From NCBI RefSeq assembly GCF_000001735.4, contig NC_003075.7:10293001-10357000 (forward strand): 64,000 nt of DNA. The letters run 5' to 3'. The notes beneath the pieces were generated by a model, which had not been told where the DNA came from, made no database searches, and saw only the letters and a program-made list of their open reading frames with translations. Source of the DNA: Arabidopsis thaliana. Its lineage: Eukaryota; Streptophyta; Magnoliopsida; Brassicales; Brassicaceae. A program made the translations under genes and the position numbers. This document shows, one piece after another, positions 47,611 through 58,328 of this stretch (within the stretch, counting starts at the first letter, position 1; each line of letters opens with the position of its first letter).

Positions 47611-48686
47611 AAACTGGAGAATCAAATTTTTTTTTTTAAAGGACCGGAGAATCAATGTTTCAATCAAAAAGTTGAAACTTTTTTCCTAACAAGTAATACA
47701 CCATCTTCCAAGTTGTATCAAATCATTTACTTCGATATAATTTCTTTTTGTAGATAGAAATGGTGGTGACTATTTCATCGCTTGAACTCAGGTGCAGAAA
47801 GTCATAAATAAAGTTCTACAATTTTCCTTAATATGCCTTTTTAAGAAGACACATAAGGAATATATTCCTAAATCTATTCGACTAATAAATATGTGGATGT
47901 TTGAAATTCTAGAATCAGAACTACGAAGATTAATTTGAACCAAAATAATTTATTTTAATATAGTATATTATATATTGTATATTATCAAAGTTTATTACAA
48001 GTACGATAGGATCTTATATTACAAGTACCCACACTCTTATATTAACAACTACCATATAATCTCTGAAAACAAATATACCAAATATCATAGTTGTTTTTTT
48101 GTTTTTTTTGGGCCAAAGTATCATAGTTGTTTAGAAAATTATTTGTAACAAGAAATACCAAATGGGATACTATTCCATGTCACCTTTAAATATTTCAGGA
48201 AAGCCATATTTTCAAAGAGTGAGTCGACAAGTTTTGGAAAAAAATTCTTAAGTAAAAGGTGCAACTGTTGAATGTTTAGGGTGAAAAGTCAAATTACAAT
48301 TCCTAATTAGCGTAATTGAAATGGCAGAGTAAACTTTTTTTCTTCTCTTCGTTTTGCATGTGATCCTAGATTTCCTTTTTTCTTAATGGTATCGGTTTTC
48401 TTTAAACATTGTTTGTGACATTACTTATTTTATGCACAAACTTAAATCGCAATAACTCACATTAATTATAAAGGTTAAAGAAAAAAATCATTCTCATGAC
48501 GACTGCTTAACCCGAGAATCATTGTTTTGTTTGATTTTTGTTTTGTTTTAAAGAAGTAACTTCCAAGTTTAAAAAAAAAAAAAAAAAATACTCTCACGGG
48601 GAGAGTCGTCATGGGAAAGTTGTGTTACAAGCCCTAGATTTGGTACAAAATGAAACGATGAAAGAAATGCAAATTGAATCAACTGA
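47357..48686. other. Gene-poor spacer with degenerate repeats
   Basis: AT-rich. Apart from the duplicated segment at its start, it holds one of three copies of a short motif (AAAG, T/C, then TATTACAA, G/A, TACG) at about 47985-48012; the others are at 48925-48952 and 48983-49010. An imperfect inverted repeat (CTCATGACGACT near 48495 with AGTCGTCATGGG near 48605) surrounds an A-run. Confidence 0.6.
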
Positions 48687-48830
48687 TTAGTGGTTAAGCT
48701 CTACCGTTTGGTAAAGAAGTTTATGATTCCGGTACACTTCGATCTTAACGGCGGAAGCAAGAACGGAATCATGTAGCGGTAGCAAACCAACGATCGAGGC
48801 AATCAATTCGGCGCTCCGAGACTGACTCAT
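48687..48830 (-). CDS. Possible 47-residue peptide, unrecognised
   Basis: From the ATG at 48830 the frame reads MSQSRSAELIASIVGLLPLH and continues with SAVKIEVYRNHKLLYQTVEL, then a stop. The mix of hydrophobic and charged residues looks protein-like, and the frame is open another 19 codons upstream without an ATG. It could be the last exon of a lost gene. No family recognised; existence as a gene is doubtful. Confidence 0.3.
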   Translation of the reverse strand: MSQSRSAELIASIVGLLPLHDSVLASAVKIEVYRNHKLLYQTVELNH

Positions 48831-49062
48831 GCTCAATTTCCTTCTCCCAATGTCTATTACAAATGCCTTTTTAACATTTTGAAACAAAGTTGTTTTATAT
48901 ATAATATTTTATTATTATTATTTAATCAAAGTCTATTACAAGTACGGTGGGATGAAAGATACGCATATGAGGCAGTTTAAACCAAAGTCTATTACAAATA
49001 CGATTTTATTCCAATATACTAATTAAGAAAGCAAGTAGTATTATTCGACCAGTTATTACTTA

Positions 49063-49494
49063 TCAATCCTCGTCGCTGTTGGATCCTTCCGTCACGTCGG
49101 AGCTTGCTGGTGAATCCCCTAGATCTTCCAGAGGATCATGATACATTGGATTCGGTTGTGGCAGCAACTCGTTTGCCTCCAGATGGTTTATGATATTTTC
49201 TAGCAGATCTCGGATTTGTTGCAGCTGATCCAAGTCGACCATCTCATTTGAGTAAAAAGAATCAAGTTAGATATTTAAGTATCAATTTTAATTTGATTTC
49301 TTCAATTCTTCTAGATATACGAAAATATTAAAAAAACAAAAAGTAATAAACCAAAGGAGAAAGTGAGAAATACACGCAGCATTTGGAGCTTACATCGTCT
49401 ACGAGGTCGTTAACGCCATCAACAATTTTCTCGAACTTATCTAGGAGATCATGGAAACTTTTTGTCTAGCTTTATTCACGTCTGCTTCAGCCAT
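49063..49494 (-). pseudogene. Two-exon small gene with a one-base frameshift in exon 1
   Basis: Exon 1 (49494-49394) starts MAEADVNKARQK. After the A-run it continues in another frame as FHDLLDKFEKIVDGVNDLVD to a clear donor at 49393. Exon 2 (49242-49063) follows in phase: MVDLDQLQQIRDLLENIINH, then a Pro/acidic tail ending SNSDED. Exon 1 has 101 bases where 102 would keep the frame, so one base, probably an A of the A-run, is missing. Otherwise translation could start at the ATG in exon 2 (59 residues). The helical, acidic product is not recognised. Confidence 0.6.
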
Positions 49495-51107
49495 TGTAGG
49501 TTTCTTAAAAGCTTTGCAAATGAATCAAAAAAAAAGAAGAAGAAAGAAAGTAAAAGCTTTGCAAAATGTAGTTAAGGTTAGAAGATGATGTTGATTATGA
49601 TCGTATTATATAGCCAAAAAATTATCATTTTAGGTAGGTCTTAATTAACAACAACAAGAAAGAAGTTATGATCATCATTTCAGGTAAATTTTTTGAAACT
49701 TGATCGTATGTGTGTGGTTTCAATGCATGTCTAAGAATTGTTTCTTCCTAAATCGTGTAGTATCTGTTAAGTGGTAACCACCACCACTTTGTATTACGCA
49801 TCACTGTTTTTAAAATTATAAATAAATAAGACAACCACATTAACGTTGTTTCCAAATTATGATTAATTAATTTTCCTTTTCGTAACCAAAATCTGATCAT
49901 TTTTCATTCGTTAATATTAAACATCCACATTTTTATTATTATTTACTGACCTATGTTTGATTAATGATTTTGCCTTTGTTCAAATTACGTTGATTAATCA
50001 AAAAGTTATATGATCGGGAACTACCTTTGTTCAAAAAAAGGAACAATTAATTATGCTCTGACTAGTATTTTACGTTATACTTCTAATGTAATTTTGGGTA
50101 ATCGCAAGGTCCACAAAGTCATATATATAATTGGCAAATTTATATGATCATTGAGATCAATTAGGTGCACAAAATCATAATTGCCAAGTGTTGCAATTAG
50201 ATATAGAACATGAAAATGTGGTAAGACATATCTAAATTCTGATGAATAGACTCTAAACATATACAATATCTTCTCTTATAGAACAAAAACATTTCGTATA
50301 AATGGAGAGTAGATCAGATATCCTATAAAATATAGATTCTACTTATGTGATAATAGATAAACTTTCCTACAGTAAGACAAAGAACTAATTAGTTAAAATG
50401 TACACATTTTGAAATGATTAGAATATATGTACGATCATTAGAATCAATATCTCAATATCTGCTTTGTTGTTGTTGTTGTAGTAGTAGTTGTTGTTGTCGT
50501 CGTCGTCGTCGTCTACAACTCAAAACCCCACACTCTCATACTTCGTCATTTTGTGAATGACCCCGTAGTCTTGACAATTCGAGTCACAATGTGGTAGGCA
50601 TAGCTCAAACGACTGTGGTTTTTCTTGATTAATTGGATTTTTATTTTTGATAAAATTTTAAAAAGTCTTTTTGGATAACCAAATTAAAAATAAATTGAGC
50701 TAGCAGAAACTGGTAGATGGACAAAAGGGGAACTGAACTAAAAATATGTTAAGCCAAAAGTCACATGGCTAATATACTCGGATACAATAACTAGGCGATT
50801 AAGCTATATCTGCAGTAACATATGAATTGATAATATGAAAAAGGGAAAACATATTAATTCGACGGATTTCTTGTGTATGTGTTTACTTTGTTTTCATTAG
50901 TATTTTACCTAATTAATTGTCCACCAATTGCCATTTGCTTAACTTGTCTTCCAATAGTTTACCATTTATCAAATTCGCTCCCTAATTATTCTCATTACAA
51001 AATTCAATGCATGTAAGTTATAATATACTTCTTTTCAACGGCCAAAAAGATGCATTCCCGTTTATAGCATATAAAGAAAACGAGGGACTTGACGTTGTAA
51101 TGCACTA
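49495..51107. other. AT-rich spacer with a trinucleotide microsatellite
   Basis: No gene visible. A (GTT/GTA/GTC) triplet run occupies 50464-50513. The remainder is low complexity. Confidence 0.6.
50464..50513. repeat. Trinucleotide microsatellite (TTG/TAG/TCG type)
   Basis: Consecutive blocks of GTT, GTA, GTT and GTC triplets, about 16 units, noncoding. Confidence 0.9.
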
Positions 51108-51540
51108 ATGCTTGTGGACTTGTGGTCGGATGACTCTTTCTGCACACATAATGTCTTTTCAACCATATAATTAAATCGATGTAAAGTGTTAACTCCTAAA
51201 TAAAATCAAATCAACGGGTCAATAGATTTTAAATAATTTAGTAATTTACACTTCTTTTTGTGATTGTAAATATAACTATTCTATAATAAATTATAATTTA
51301 AAAAAAAATATAAATCCTTAATAATAATAAAGAATTGTCATGGCATTTGTATAAGAAAATAGAACATATATATAAAGAAAACGTCTATTAATTAAACAAT
51401 AAACAATAGACGTGTGTGTGAGTGTATATAGAGGTACATAATGCAACACGAAAACACTTAACCAAATCATCATCAACCAAGTTCATCTCATAAACCAAAA
51501 GAACACGTCTAATAACTGGGAATGTTTAAGCTAATCTCCT
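51108..51540. repeat. Segmental duplication, copy 2 (pair with 47303-47610)
   Basis: Same blocks and order as copy 1 with about 80-90 % identity by eye. It contains about 180 unmatched AT-rich bases around 51200-51385. No PPR coding sequence accompanies this copy. Confidence 0.88.
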
Positions 51541-51637
51541 ATTTAAACAGAGCCAGCGATGATTACGTTTAGTTATACACTATCACAAACGAAAACCTAA
51601 GAAAAAAAAGGATCGAGGAAAGAGAGCTTAGAGCGCT

Positions 51638-51842
51638 ATGGAGAGCAAGAAAAAGCAATTGTTTGGGAACTTGCGCGATCTGACGAATGCCGTCCGTCCA
51701 AGTGCGTATGGACAACAAGACGACTGCGGCGGAGTTAGACGCAATTGCCGAGAATCTTCTCAAGTGCTGCATTGATGTCATGACGATCACGGTGAGACCG
51801 GTGGAGGGAGAGGGACCATCCAAGGCCGAAGCGAAACCATGA
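51638..51842 (+). pseudogene. Small reading frame broken by one extra base
   Basis: Starts MESKKKQLFGNLRDLTNAV. Near 51695 the sensible reading moves to the next frame (VQVRMDNKTTAAELDAIAEN, LLKCCIDVMTITVRPVEGEG) and stops at 51842. The span of 205 bases is one more than a whole number of codons. Both parts look protein-like (helical, charged). No family recognised. It may be a decayed gene or a strain-specific indel. Confidence 0.55.
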
Positions 51843-52219
51843 TCGACGTCCACGGCGGTATCAAAGTTATGAATAAATAATAACTATGGTTGTTTCTGTT
51901 AAGAAAACCTAGATGACGATTGTATAGACAAACTTTAATATATAACGATAGGGTATATATATGCTCTGTTTTTTTTTTTAATATAAGATGGTGTTTCTGT
52001 GAAGAAATCTGATACAGTGGACAAGTAATTATTATACGAAATGGTTGTTTTTGTTAACAGATTCTTAATTTATTTATTTTAAGTGTTGAGTAGAGAACTA
52101 GATGATGACGGTATTGGTACAGTGGACAAACAGAATCAACCTACTGATGCAGATTGTCAATATATTGAGTCTCCGCATGTGACTCTGCTACAGTACTTGC
52201 TCATCATTTATAGTATTTC

Positions 52220-52560
52220 TTAAAGTTTCTTTGAACATATGTTAATTATATGTCTAAACATGTTAAAGAGAATATCAGTGATCACAATCCGACCACTTTC
52301 ATCTGATATCTTGATCAAAAAACAAATGGAACTCTCTCCCCATTTTTCCAACAAGACACGTAATAGTTCCATATCGAAATCATCAAATTTCTTCTTCAGA
52401 AACACAATCTTGCTCTTCAATTCCGTAGTTTTATCACCAATTATCCGCCCAAAGCCCTAGTCTTTGACTCATCTTCCGCAGTATCCGATCTAGGTTTTAC
52501 GGAATCAGAAACAGGGGCTTCAACCAGGGTTTTGGGAAAATCAGCGTCTTGGATCTTCAT
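52220..52560 (-). pseudogene. Small reading frame broken by a frameshift
   Basis: From the ATG at 52560: MKIQDADFPKTLVEAPVSDS, then VKPRSDTAEDESKTRALGG and a stop. The neighbouring frame carries on as GDKTTELKSKIVFLKKKFDD and FDMELLRVLLEKWGESS to 52220. The 341-base span is one short of 342. The second part resembles a coiled, Lys-rich helix. No known family assigned. Confidence 0.55.
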
Positions 52561-53159
52561 TTTCTTCAACGTAACGGAGAAATGTTAGACATATTGTTTG
52601 GGAAACCACACCAATTTTCTCTTTTTGGGCTTTGGACATTCTATATATCTTAGAGTCTTTTGGGTCTTTAATTGTTGGGATCCATCTTTATGCATTAAAA
52701 TCATTTTTCTAAATTTAGGAAAGTAAAGTGTTAGATTACGATAATAAAATTTTGCAGATTTTATTTTTAAAATTTAGATCTATAACTTGTAATAAATTTG
52801 TTAAACTAATATTTGTTATATGTAGTGAATTAGTATTAGATTGTTTACCAAAAGATGTATTTATTTTTCTGTAAAAAAAACTCTTATCAAAATTTTAATA
52901 TTTCTTGAAAATATCCAATTATATTAAATTATAATTTAGTATTTCTTTGATAATTAATTTCTATGATATATAAGATACAATGTTGTGGACTTTTATAGAA
53001 GAAAATATGCTTATTTGAGTAACATATTTAACTTTTGGACCTATTTTACTTCTAGATATTTATGAATTGTGAGTATATATAAAGACATGGAACTTCACAA
53101 GAGTTGCAATACTGTATATATGAGAAAAAAAACAAGTTAAAGAGTGCTTTTGATCCAAA
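52561..53159. other. AT-rich spacer and promoter of the double-HSF gene
   Basis: No coding sense. A TATA-like TATATATAAA at 53074-53083 lies 77 bp before the ATG at 53160. Confidence 0.55.
53074..53083 (+). promoter_or_regulatory. TATA-like element before the double-HSF gene
   Basis: TATATATAAA, 77 bp upstream of the first ATG, suggesting that the locus still has a core promoter. Confidence 0.45.
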
Positions 53160-54227
53160 ATGTTAAACATGAGCAAAAATGAAGGTTCATTAACCTCAGT
53201 ATCATATTTCATCACCACAACGTATGATATGGTCGATGATCTTTCATTAGATTCAATAATTTCTTGGAGCCAGAGCGGCAAGAGTTTCATCATTTGGAAT
53301 CCAGAAGAATTTTACAACAATCTTCTTCAAAGATTCTGCTTCCAACGCATAAATACCTTTTTCTCTTTCCTTTTTTCACATGTAAGTTACTTATATATGA
53401 TTACTTTAGTAAGATGTCATCATAGATAGTTTTGTATTCTCTCAACTTTGAATCTTCCTTTTCGTTAGGGTTTCAGAAAAATCGACTCTGGAAAATGGGA
53501 ATTCGCGAATGATAATTTTGTGCGAGGTCAACGTCACCTCATAAATAACATTATAAGTGATGTAATAGAGCAGGAGGTTCAATATGATCAAGGAATGGAA
53601 TTGTTTAAAGCAGAAAAATTATTTGCACGACTAGTGAAAAAAGTACAGGATCAATTGCCACCTCATAACAGTTATCCAACCTCAAAACTTCCTTTCCCCA
53701 CCAAAATCTATGAGATGGTGGACGATCCTTCATCGGATGCTATTATCTCATGGAGCCAAAGTGGCAAGAGTTTCATCATTTGGAATCCACAAGAATTTTG
53801 CAAAGATCATCTTCGTAGACTCTTCAATACCCTCCATATACATTTTTTCTTCTATAAACTTAAAATATTTGTAAGTTTCTTATATGTTAGTTTTGTAAGA
53901 TGTAATCATATTCTTTTAGCTAGTTTTTGTTTTGCTTATTAACTTTGAATCTTCTTTTTTCTATAGGGTTTCAAAAAAATTAATCCAAAGAAATGGGAAT
54001 TTGCAAATGATAATTTTGTCCGGGGTCAACGTCACCTTGTGGAAATCATTATAAGCAATGATAAAAAGAAGAATGATCAACTACGTAAACAGGATGCCAG
54101 AGAGAAAAAAATGGCGGAGGCAGGAGAATTGTTTAAGTTGCAAATTGAGGAAATGTCGGATATGAGAAAGAAAATGAAGAAGGCCAAGGAAGTAAAGGAA
54201 CAAGAGGTTCGACTCTGCAAATTATGA
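53160..54227 (+). CDS. Protein with two degenerate HSF DNA-binding domains (At4g18870)
   Basis: Three exons: 53160-53381, 53469-53870 and 53967-54227, giving 294 residues (291 from the second Met). Domain 1 spans about 15-100: [29 protein letters not shown], then after the intron [20 protein letters not shown]. Domain 2 repeats the pattern from about 158: [20 protein letters not shown], then [20 protein letters not shown]. Both introns fall exactly where the HSF intron falls. In both domains the recognition helix and preceding turn, which read [14 protein letters not shown] in HSFA4A, are replaced by unrelated Phe-rich sequence ([23 protein letters not shown]). The C-terminus is a Lys/Glu coiled helix. 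It probably cannot bind heat-shock elements. It might be a pseudogene or a non-binding relic; the frame and splice sites are intact. Confidence 0.8.
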
Positions 54228-54279
54228 GTTTGTTGGAGGTCAATCTTATTTTATGAATAATATCCATAAGAAGCTCTAG
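54220..54279 (+). pseudogene. HSF half-domain scrap 1
   Basis: In the frame starting at 54220 the sequence reads [19 protein letters not shown] then stop, matching the HSF segment [19 protein letters not shown]. It overlaps the last codons of the double-HSF gene in a different frame, so it is a relic, not coding. Confidence 0.7.
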
Positions 54280-54545
54280 CTTGTCATTACCATTAAAGTT
54301 TGTATTTATTAGTTTTCTTTGAGATTATGTTTAATGTTTTTGTTTGTGCAACAGTTGCTTCTTTGGCTTTCTGCTTTCTGTAAAATCCCTTAAAAAGGAT
54401 GTAATAATTATTCTTTGATTTGGCATAGTACTCGTTATAAGTCTCTTGTAACTTTTCTTTTTTTTTCTTTGTTTGTTTCCGACGTGTTCTTCATAAATTA
54501 TTGAATGGTATACTGATAAAAGTCTACAACATCATATAGGACTTT

Positions 54546-54605
54546 GGAAATTATGATTTTGTTGAAGGTCAATCTCATTTTATGAATACTATCCATAAGC
54601 TCTAG
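54546..54605 (+). pseudogene. HSF half-domain scrap 2
   Basis: Reads GNYDFVEGQSHFMNTIHKL then stop, again matching the HSF block before the oligomerisation region. It and scrap 1, with flanks, form a direct repeat of about 85 bp. Confidence 0.7.
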
Positions 54606-54768
54606 CTTATCATTACCATTGAAGTCTGCTACAATGAACTGTGAAAGATCATACAAGTGATAAATAAACAGCTGAACCATACCTAAGTACTGTAATCGAA
54701 AACAATAAAACTGAGAAACCCTATTTTACAAGTAACTAAAACAGACTAGAAATTTAATCTTTGACATA

Positions 54769-56051
54769 TCAACTTCTCTCTGAAGAAGTCAGATGTCCAA
54801 GCTGTTCTGTAATTGCATTAACATTTCTCGAATTCCACCAACATTTCTCAGTACGTACTCCGGCTTTATCTTTATCGTCTTTCCTCTCTAATTGAACTTC
54901 CCGTTGCTCGGTTGAGCCAGGATTCTCTGAGAAAAACTGCTGCCAGAAGCCATCATTCGCTCCTGCTACTGGAGGAGGAGGAGGAGCAGCAACAGTGTTC
55001 TGTTCTTTCGAACCATCGGGCTCACAGTTCATATCGATGATCCTTGGAGAAGGAGGAGATTTGAGACGTGAATCGACACTTAACTGTATGCAAGAAAGAG
55101 GAGGGCTCTCTGGAAAAGTAGATGATTCATCCACATCAAGTGTCATCATACTTCTTGATTGTAACATACTCTCACAAGAATCCGATACAAGATTCTCCCA
55201 AATCGCTATCGATGACTCTAACTGTTCCACTTGATGCTCTCTTGTGTGTGAAGAAGGGCTTGTAGAACCTTCCTCTCTCACAACAACACAAGTTTTGTTC
55301 TCTTCCAACATCGGTTCATCGGGAAAGAACTCGATCCTAGGGAACCTTCTTTTCCTCTCGTTTGTTTCGGGAACACACGGCGATAGGTTCAAAGCAAGCC
55401 CTGGCTTTTCCAATACTTGAGAAACAAACGAAACCATTGTTTTCTGACGCTTCTCCATGTGTTGTAATCGTTCTTTAAGTTCTTTCACTTGCATCTCAAA
55501 CACTTCTCGTTCCTCGTCTTGTTTATGTAACTCTTCAAGCAATCCTTCTTTCTCTTTTGTCAATCTCTCAATCTGATTATTCATTCTCACTCGTTCTGAA
55601 TCCGTCAACGGGTTTAACTGAGCTTGAAGATTCGGTAAAGAGTGGCTATGAACTGGTTTGCGTCTATGAATGTTCTTCATAAGATGAGGTTGACCTCTCA
55701 CAAAATCATCATTCGCAAATTCCCATTGCTCAGGATCAGCTTTTCTAAAACCCTACACACAAAAACAAATTCCACTAAGAAGATGATTGATTTAGTCAAT
55801 ACTTTTAAACAAAGCATGAAAACACTTACATATGTGTTAAGCTGGCGGATAAAGCTAGAGAAGTTATTGTGCTTGAAGAATCTCGGAAGAAGATCTCTAG
55901 AAAACTCCGGCGGATTCCAAACGATGAAACTCTTATTGCTCTGACTCCAAGAGACGATAGAATCGGATGAAGAATCATCAACCATCTCATATGTTTTGGT
56001 GAGGAAAGGTGGAAGTGAGCTTGATGAAACTCCATGATTATTCTCATCCAT
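54769..56051 (-). CDS. HSFA4A: HSFA4A, class A heat-shock transcription factor (At4g18880)
   Basis: Two minus-strand exons, 56051-55830 and 55752-54769, give 401 residues. The DNA-binding domain (about 13-107) starts [20 protein letters not shown], has recognition helix [14 protein letters not shown], then the intron, and [20 protein letters not shown]. The HR-A/B oligomerisation coiled coil follows (about 125-190; [36 protein letters not shown]). A basic NLS (ERKRRFP) lies after it. Near the C-terminus is an aromatic-acidic AHA activator motif ([13 protein letters not shown]). HSFA4A is a known positive regulator of responses to heat, salt and oxidative stress. It lies tail to tail with the degenerate double-HSF gene. 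Confidence 0.97.
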
Positions 56052-58328
56052 CTCTGAAAACACTTTTAACAACTCTCACACTCCTTGATTCAATCTACTC
56101 ACAACAAAGCTTACAATCACACTCACAAAAACAGAGCCAAAAACAGAGCAAGAGACTCTTTTGATCAAACTATGAAAGTTTCAATAACCAAAAAAGATAA
56201 AAACTTTCAATTCAATAACTTCAGTACACAGAAACTACAGTTAAGGAGGACTCAAAGAACTTACTATCAGTAAGTTTCGATCAAAATCAGAAGCCCAAAA
56301 TTCCCTCCAAAAAAAGCTTCGAACTTGAACAAAGTGAAAGACTAAAAACTCACCACTGTTTCTAAATAAAAGACAATCAAGCAAAAGCTTCTAAGAACCC
56401 CTAAAACCCTTGTAAAATTCAACGAATCTAGAACCCTTTTAGCATTAAAATCAAAAAGAAGAAACCCTTATTAGCTTCTCGAACCCTCTCTGCTTCTCGA
56501 ACCTAAACAGCTTCTGGACTTGGGTATATATATTTTAATCAGACAAGAGAATTTCAAGCAGCAATAATTTGTCTGCTTCTGTATCTCTATCTATACCATT
56601 ATTGCTGCGGAAATATCAGAGAGAGAGAGAGAGACTCTTTGAGGAGAGAAGACCGTAGAAAAGTAAACGAGTCGATTGACCCGGTGGGGATTTACGACGA
56701 CGACGATTCGTCAAACCTTTCGTCGATTTTTTATATAACTGATTAGCGATTAAAAACGCGTAAACGATAACAAAAAACGAACAGTTTCTGAGGGATTTGT
56801 GATTATACGATTTAGCTTTTGATTACAAAAAGGTTGATGAAGCAAGTACGAATCAGAACAGAACAGCTGTTTCATAGTTTTACAAAGATTGGGTTTGGTG
56901 GAATGTTTTATTATTTTATTATTATCAAAATCACCCCATGAGATAATGATAGAGCTGTTTTTGGCATAAAGTTTATTTCTTTCAATTATATAAAAATGTG
57001 AATAGTCAATGAATATAAGCATAGAGATCTTGTTTGTTTGTTAATGTAGAAGCATTTATGGCCGTAAGAAAATTCGTTGTTGATCTCTTTTTGGGGTTTA
57101 TAAACTAAAGAAAAGTCTTTGATTTTTATTTGGAGGACACGAAATCGAAAAGTCTTGTTTTGAAGGATATTCAATTGTGTTTGGCATTTGGTAAATATCA
57201 TGCCTCCTTTAGTTTTTTCTTTTGGGGTTTTTTTTTCTGTCGAACATCTGAATGTTTTTTTTAAATAATTTTGATGTGCATACGTAAACAAAGATTGAAT
57301 TAAGGCAGTATCGTTAGTGCAAGAAAAAGTCGGATCAAACCTGAAATATTAAAGTGCTTAGCTTATTAATATATGTTAGTGTAAGATCACTACTTAGCTT
57401 ATTCAAATGCTATTGAAACGGGATTTCTAAATTCATGTCCAACATTAATTCACTACTGTTTGAGGTAAAAGAACATTGTGGTATTAATCCGGTTCGATCG
57501 TTGCACAATATTGATATTTCTTTAAAGAAAAATGCACACGTATGTGCTTAGTTCACTGTCCCCGTCAACGCTATATTACAATATTCCAATACCAAAAATC
57601 AATTTAAAATGTTTTAAATTAAAATTAATTCTGCTATAGTATTCACATCCAGTAAGACTAAGACACAGTAAAAAAAAAAGGATCAATAACCTAATTACAT
57701 TATAGAAATCATAGATAACCAAAAATTGTAGATAACCTACATGTAATCGCAAATACGTATAAAAATGTTAAAATTTGTAACATATAATGTGGTTTATTAT
57801 TGGTTGTGAATAACTTCTACATGGAATTTAAAAATTACTTTGATAAAGATGAAATATATTGTTTCAACTAATTTGGGTCCCAACTATTGTGGTCGGAGTA
57901 GGACGAATTGAGTCCTTCGTTAACTTGTAGTGTTATTGAAGTCATATAAACACAAAATTAGACATATTACACAACGTGTGTTAGTTGATATATATACTTA
58001 AGTACACCATATATAGAGAGAATAAGGCAAGTGTGGAATGTTGATAGTACTACACAAATATATAGAGATAAAGGCAAGTGTGGAATGTGGATAGTACTAC
58101 TACAAAATATTTATTAGTGTCGGATAATAAAAGGCATGTGTAGACAAACACACAAATTGTGTTGTACGTTATAAGAAACTTGGAATCAAAGATGTGTTCT
58201 ATTTAGCAGTGGTACGAATATTTTTATTGGTTGGGTAACAGATGGTATAAATGTCAAAGAATAGCATACTTATTCTAATTGTTGTCACACACACAAAAAA
58301 AGCATACTTATTCTAATTACTATACTTA
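56052..58328. other. HSFA4A promoter/leader and AT-rich spacer
   Basis: About 56052-56650 likely contains the HSFA4A leader, with a GA/CT run near 56620-56635. The rest is AT-rich. A degenerate direct repeat lies at about 58010-58106. Confidence 0.55.
58010..58106. repeat. Two tandem copies of a ~48-bp unit
   Basis: Units at about 58010-58056 and 58058-58106 share ATATATAGAGA, GGCAAGTGTGGAATG and GATAGTACTAC. Noncoding. Confidence 0.85.

Noticed and set aside
50464-50513. Possible CRISPR-like or regulatory repeat
   Set aside because: Plain trinucleotide microsatellite in a plant genome; no spacers.
56986-57291. Minus-strand frame of 101 codons downstream of the HSFA4A leader
   Set aside because: AT-rich composition, no recognisable domain and no promoter or splice context.
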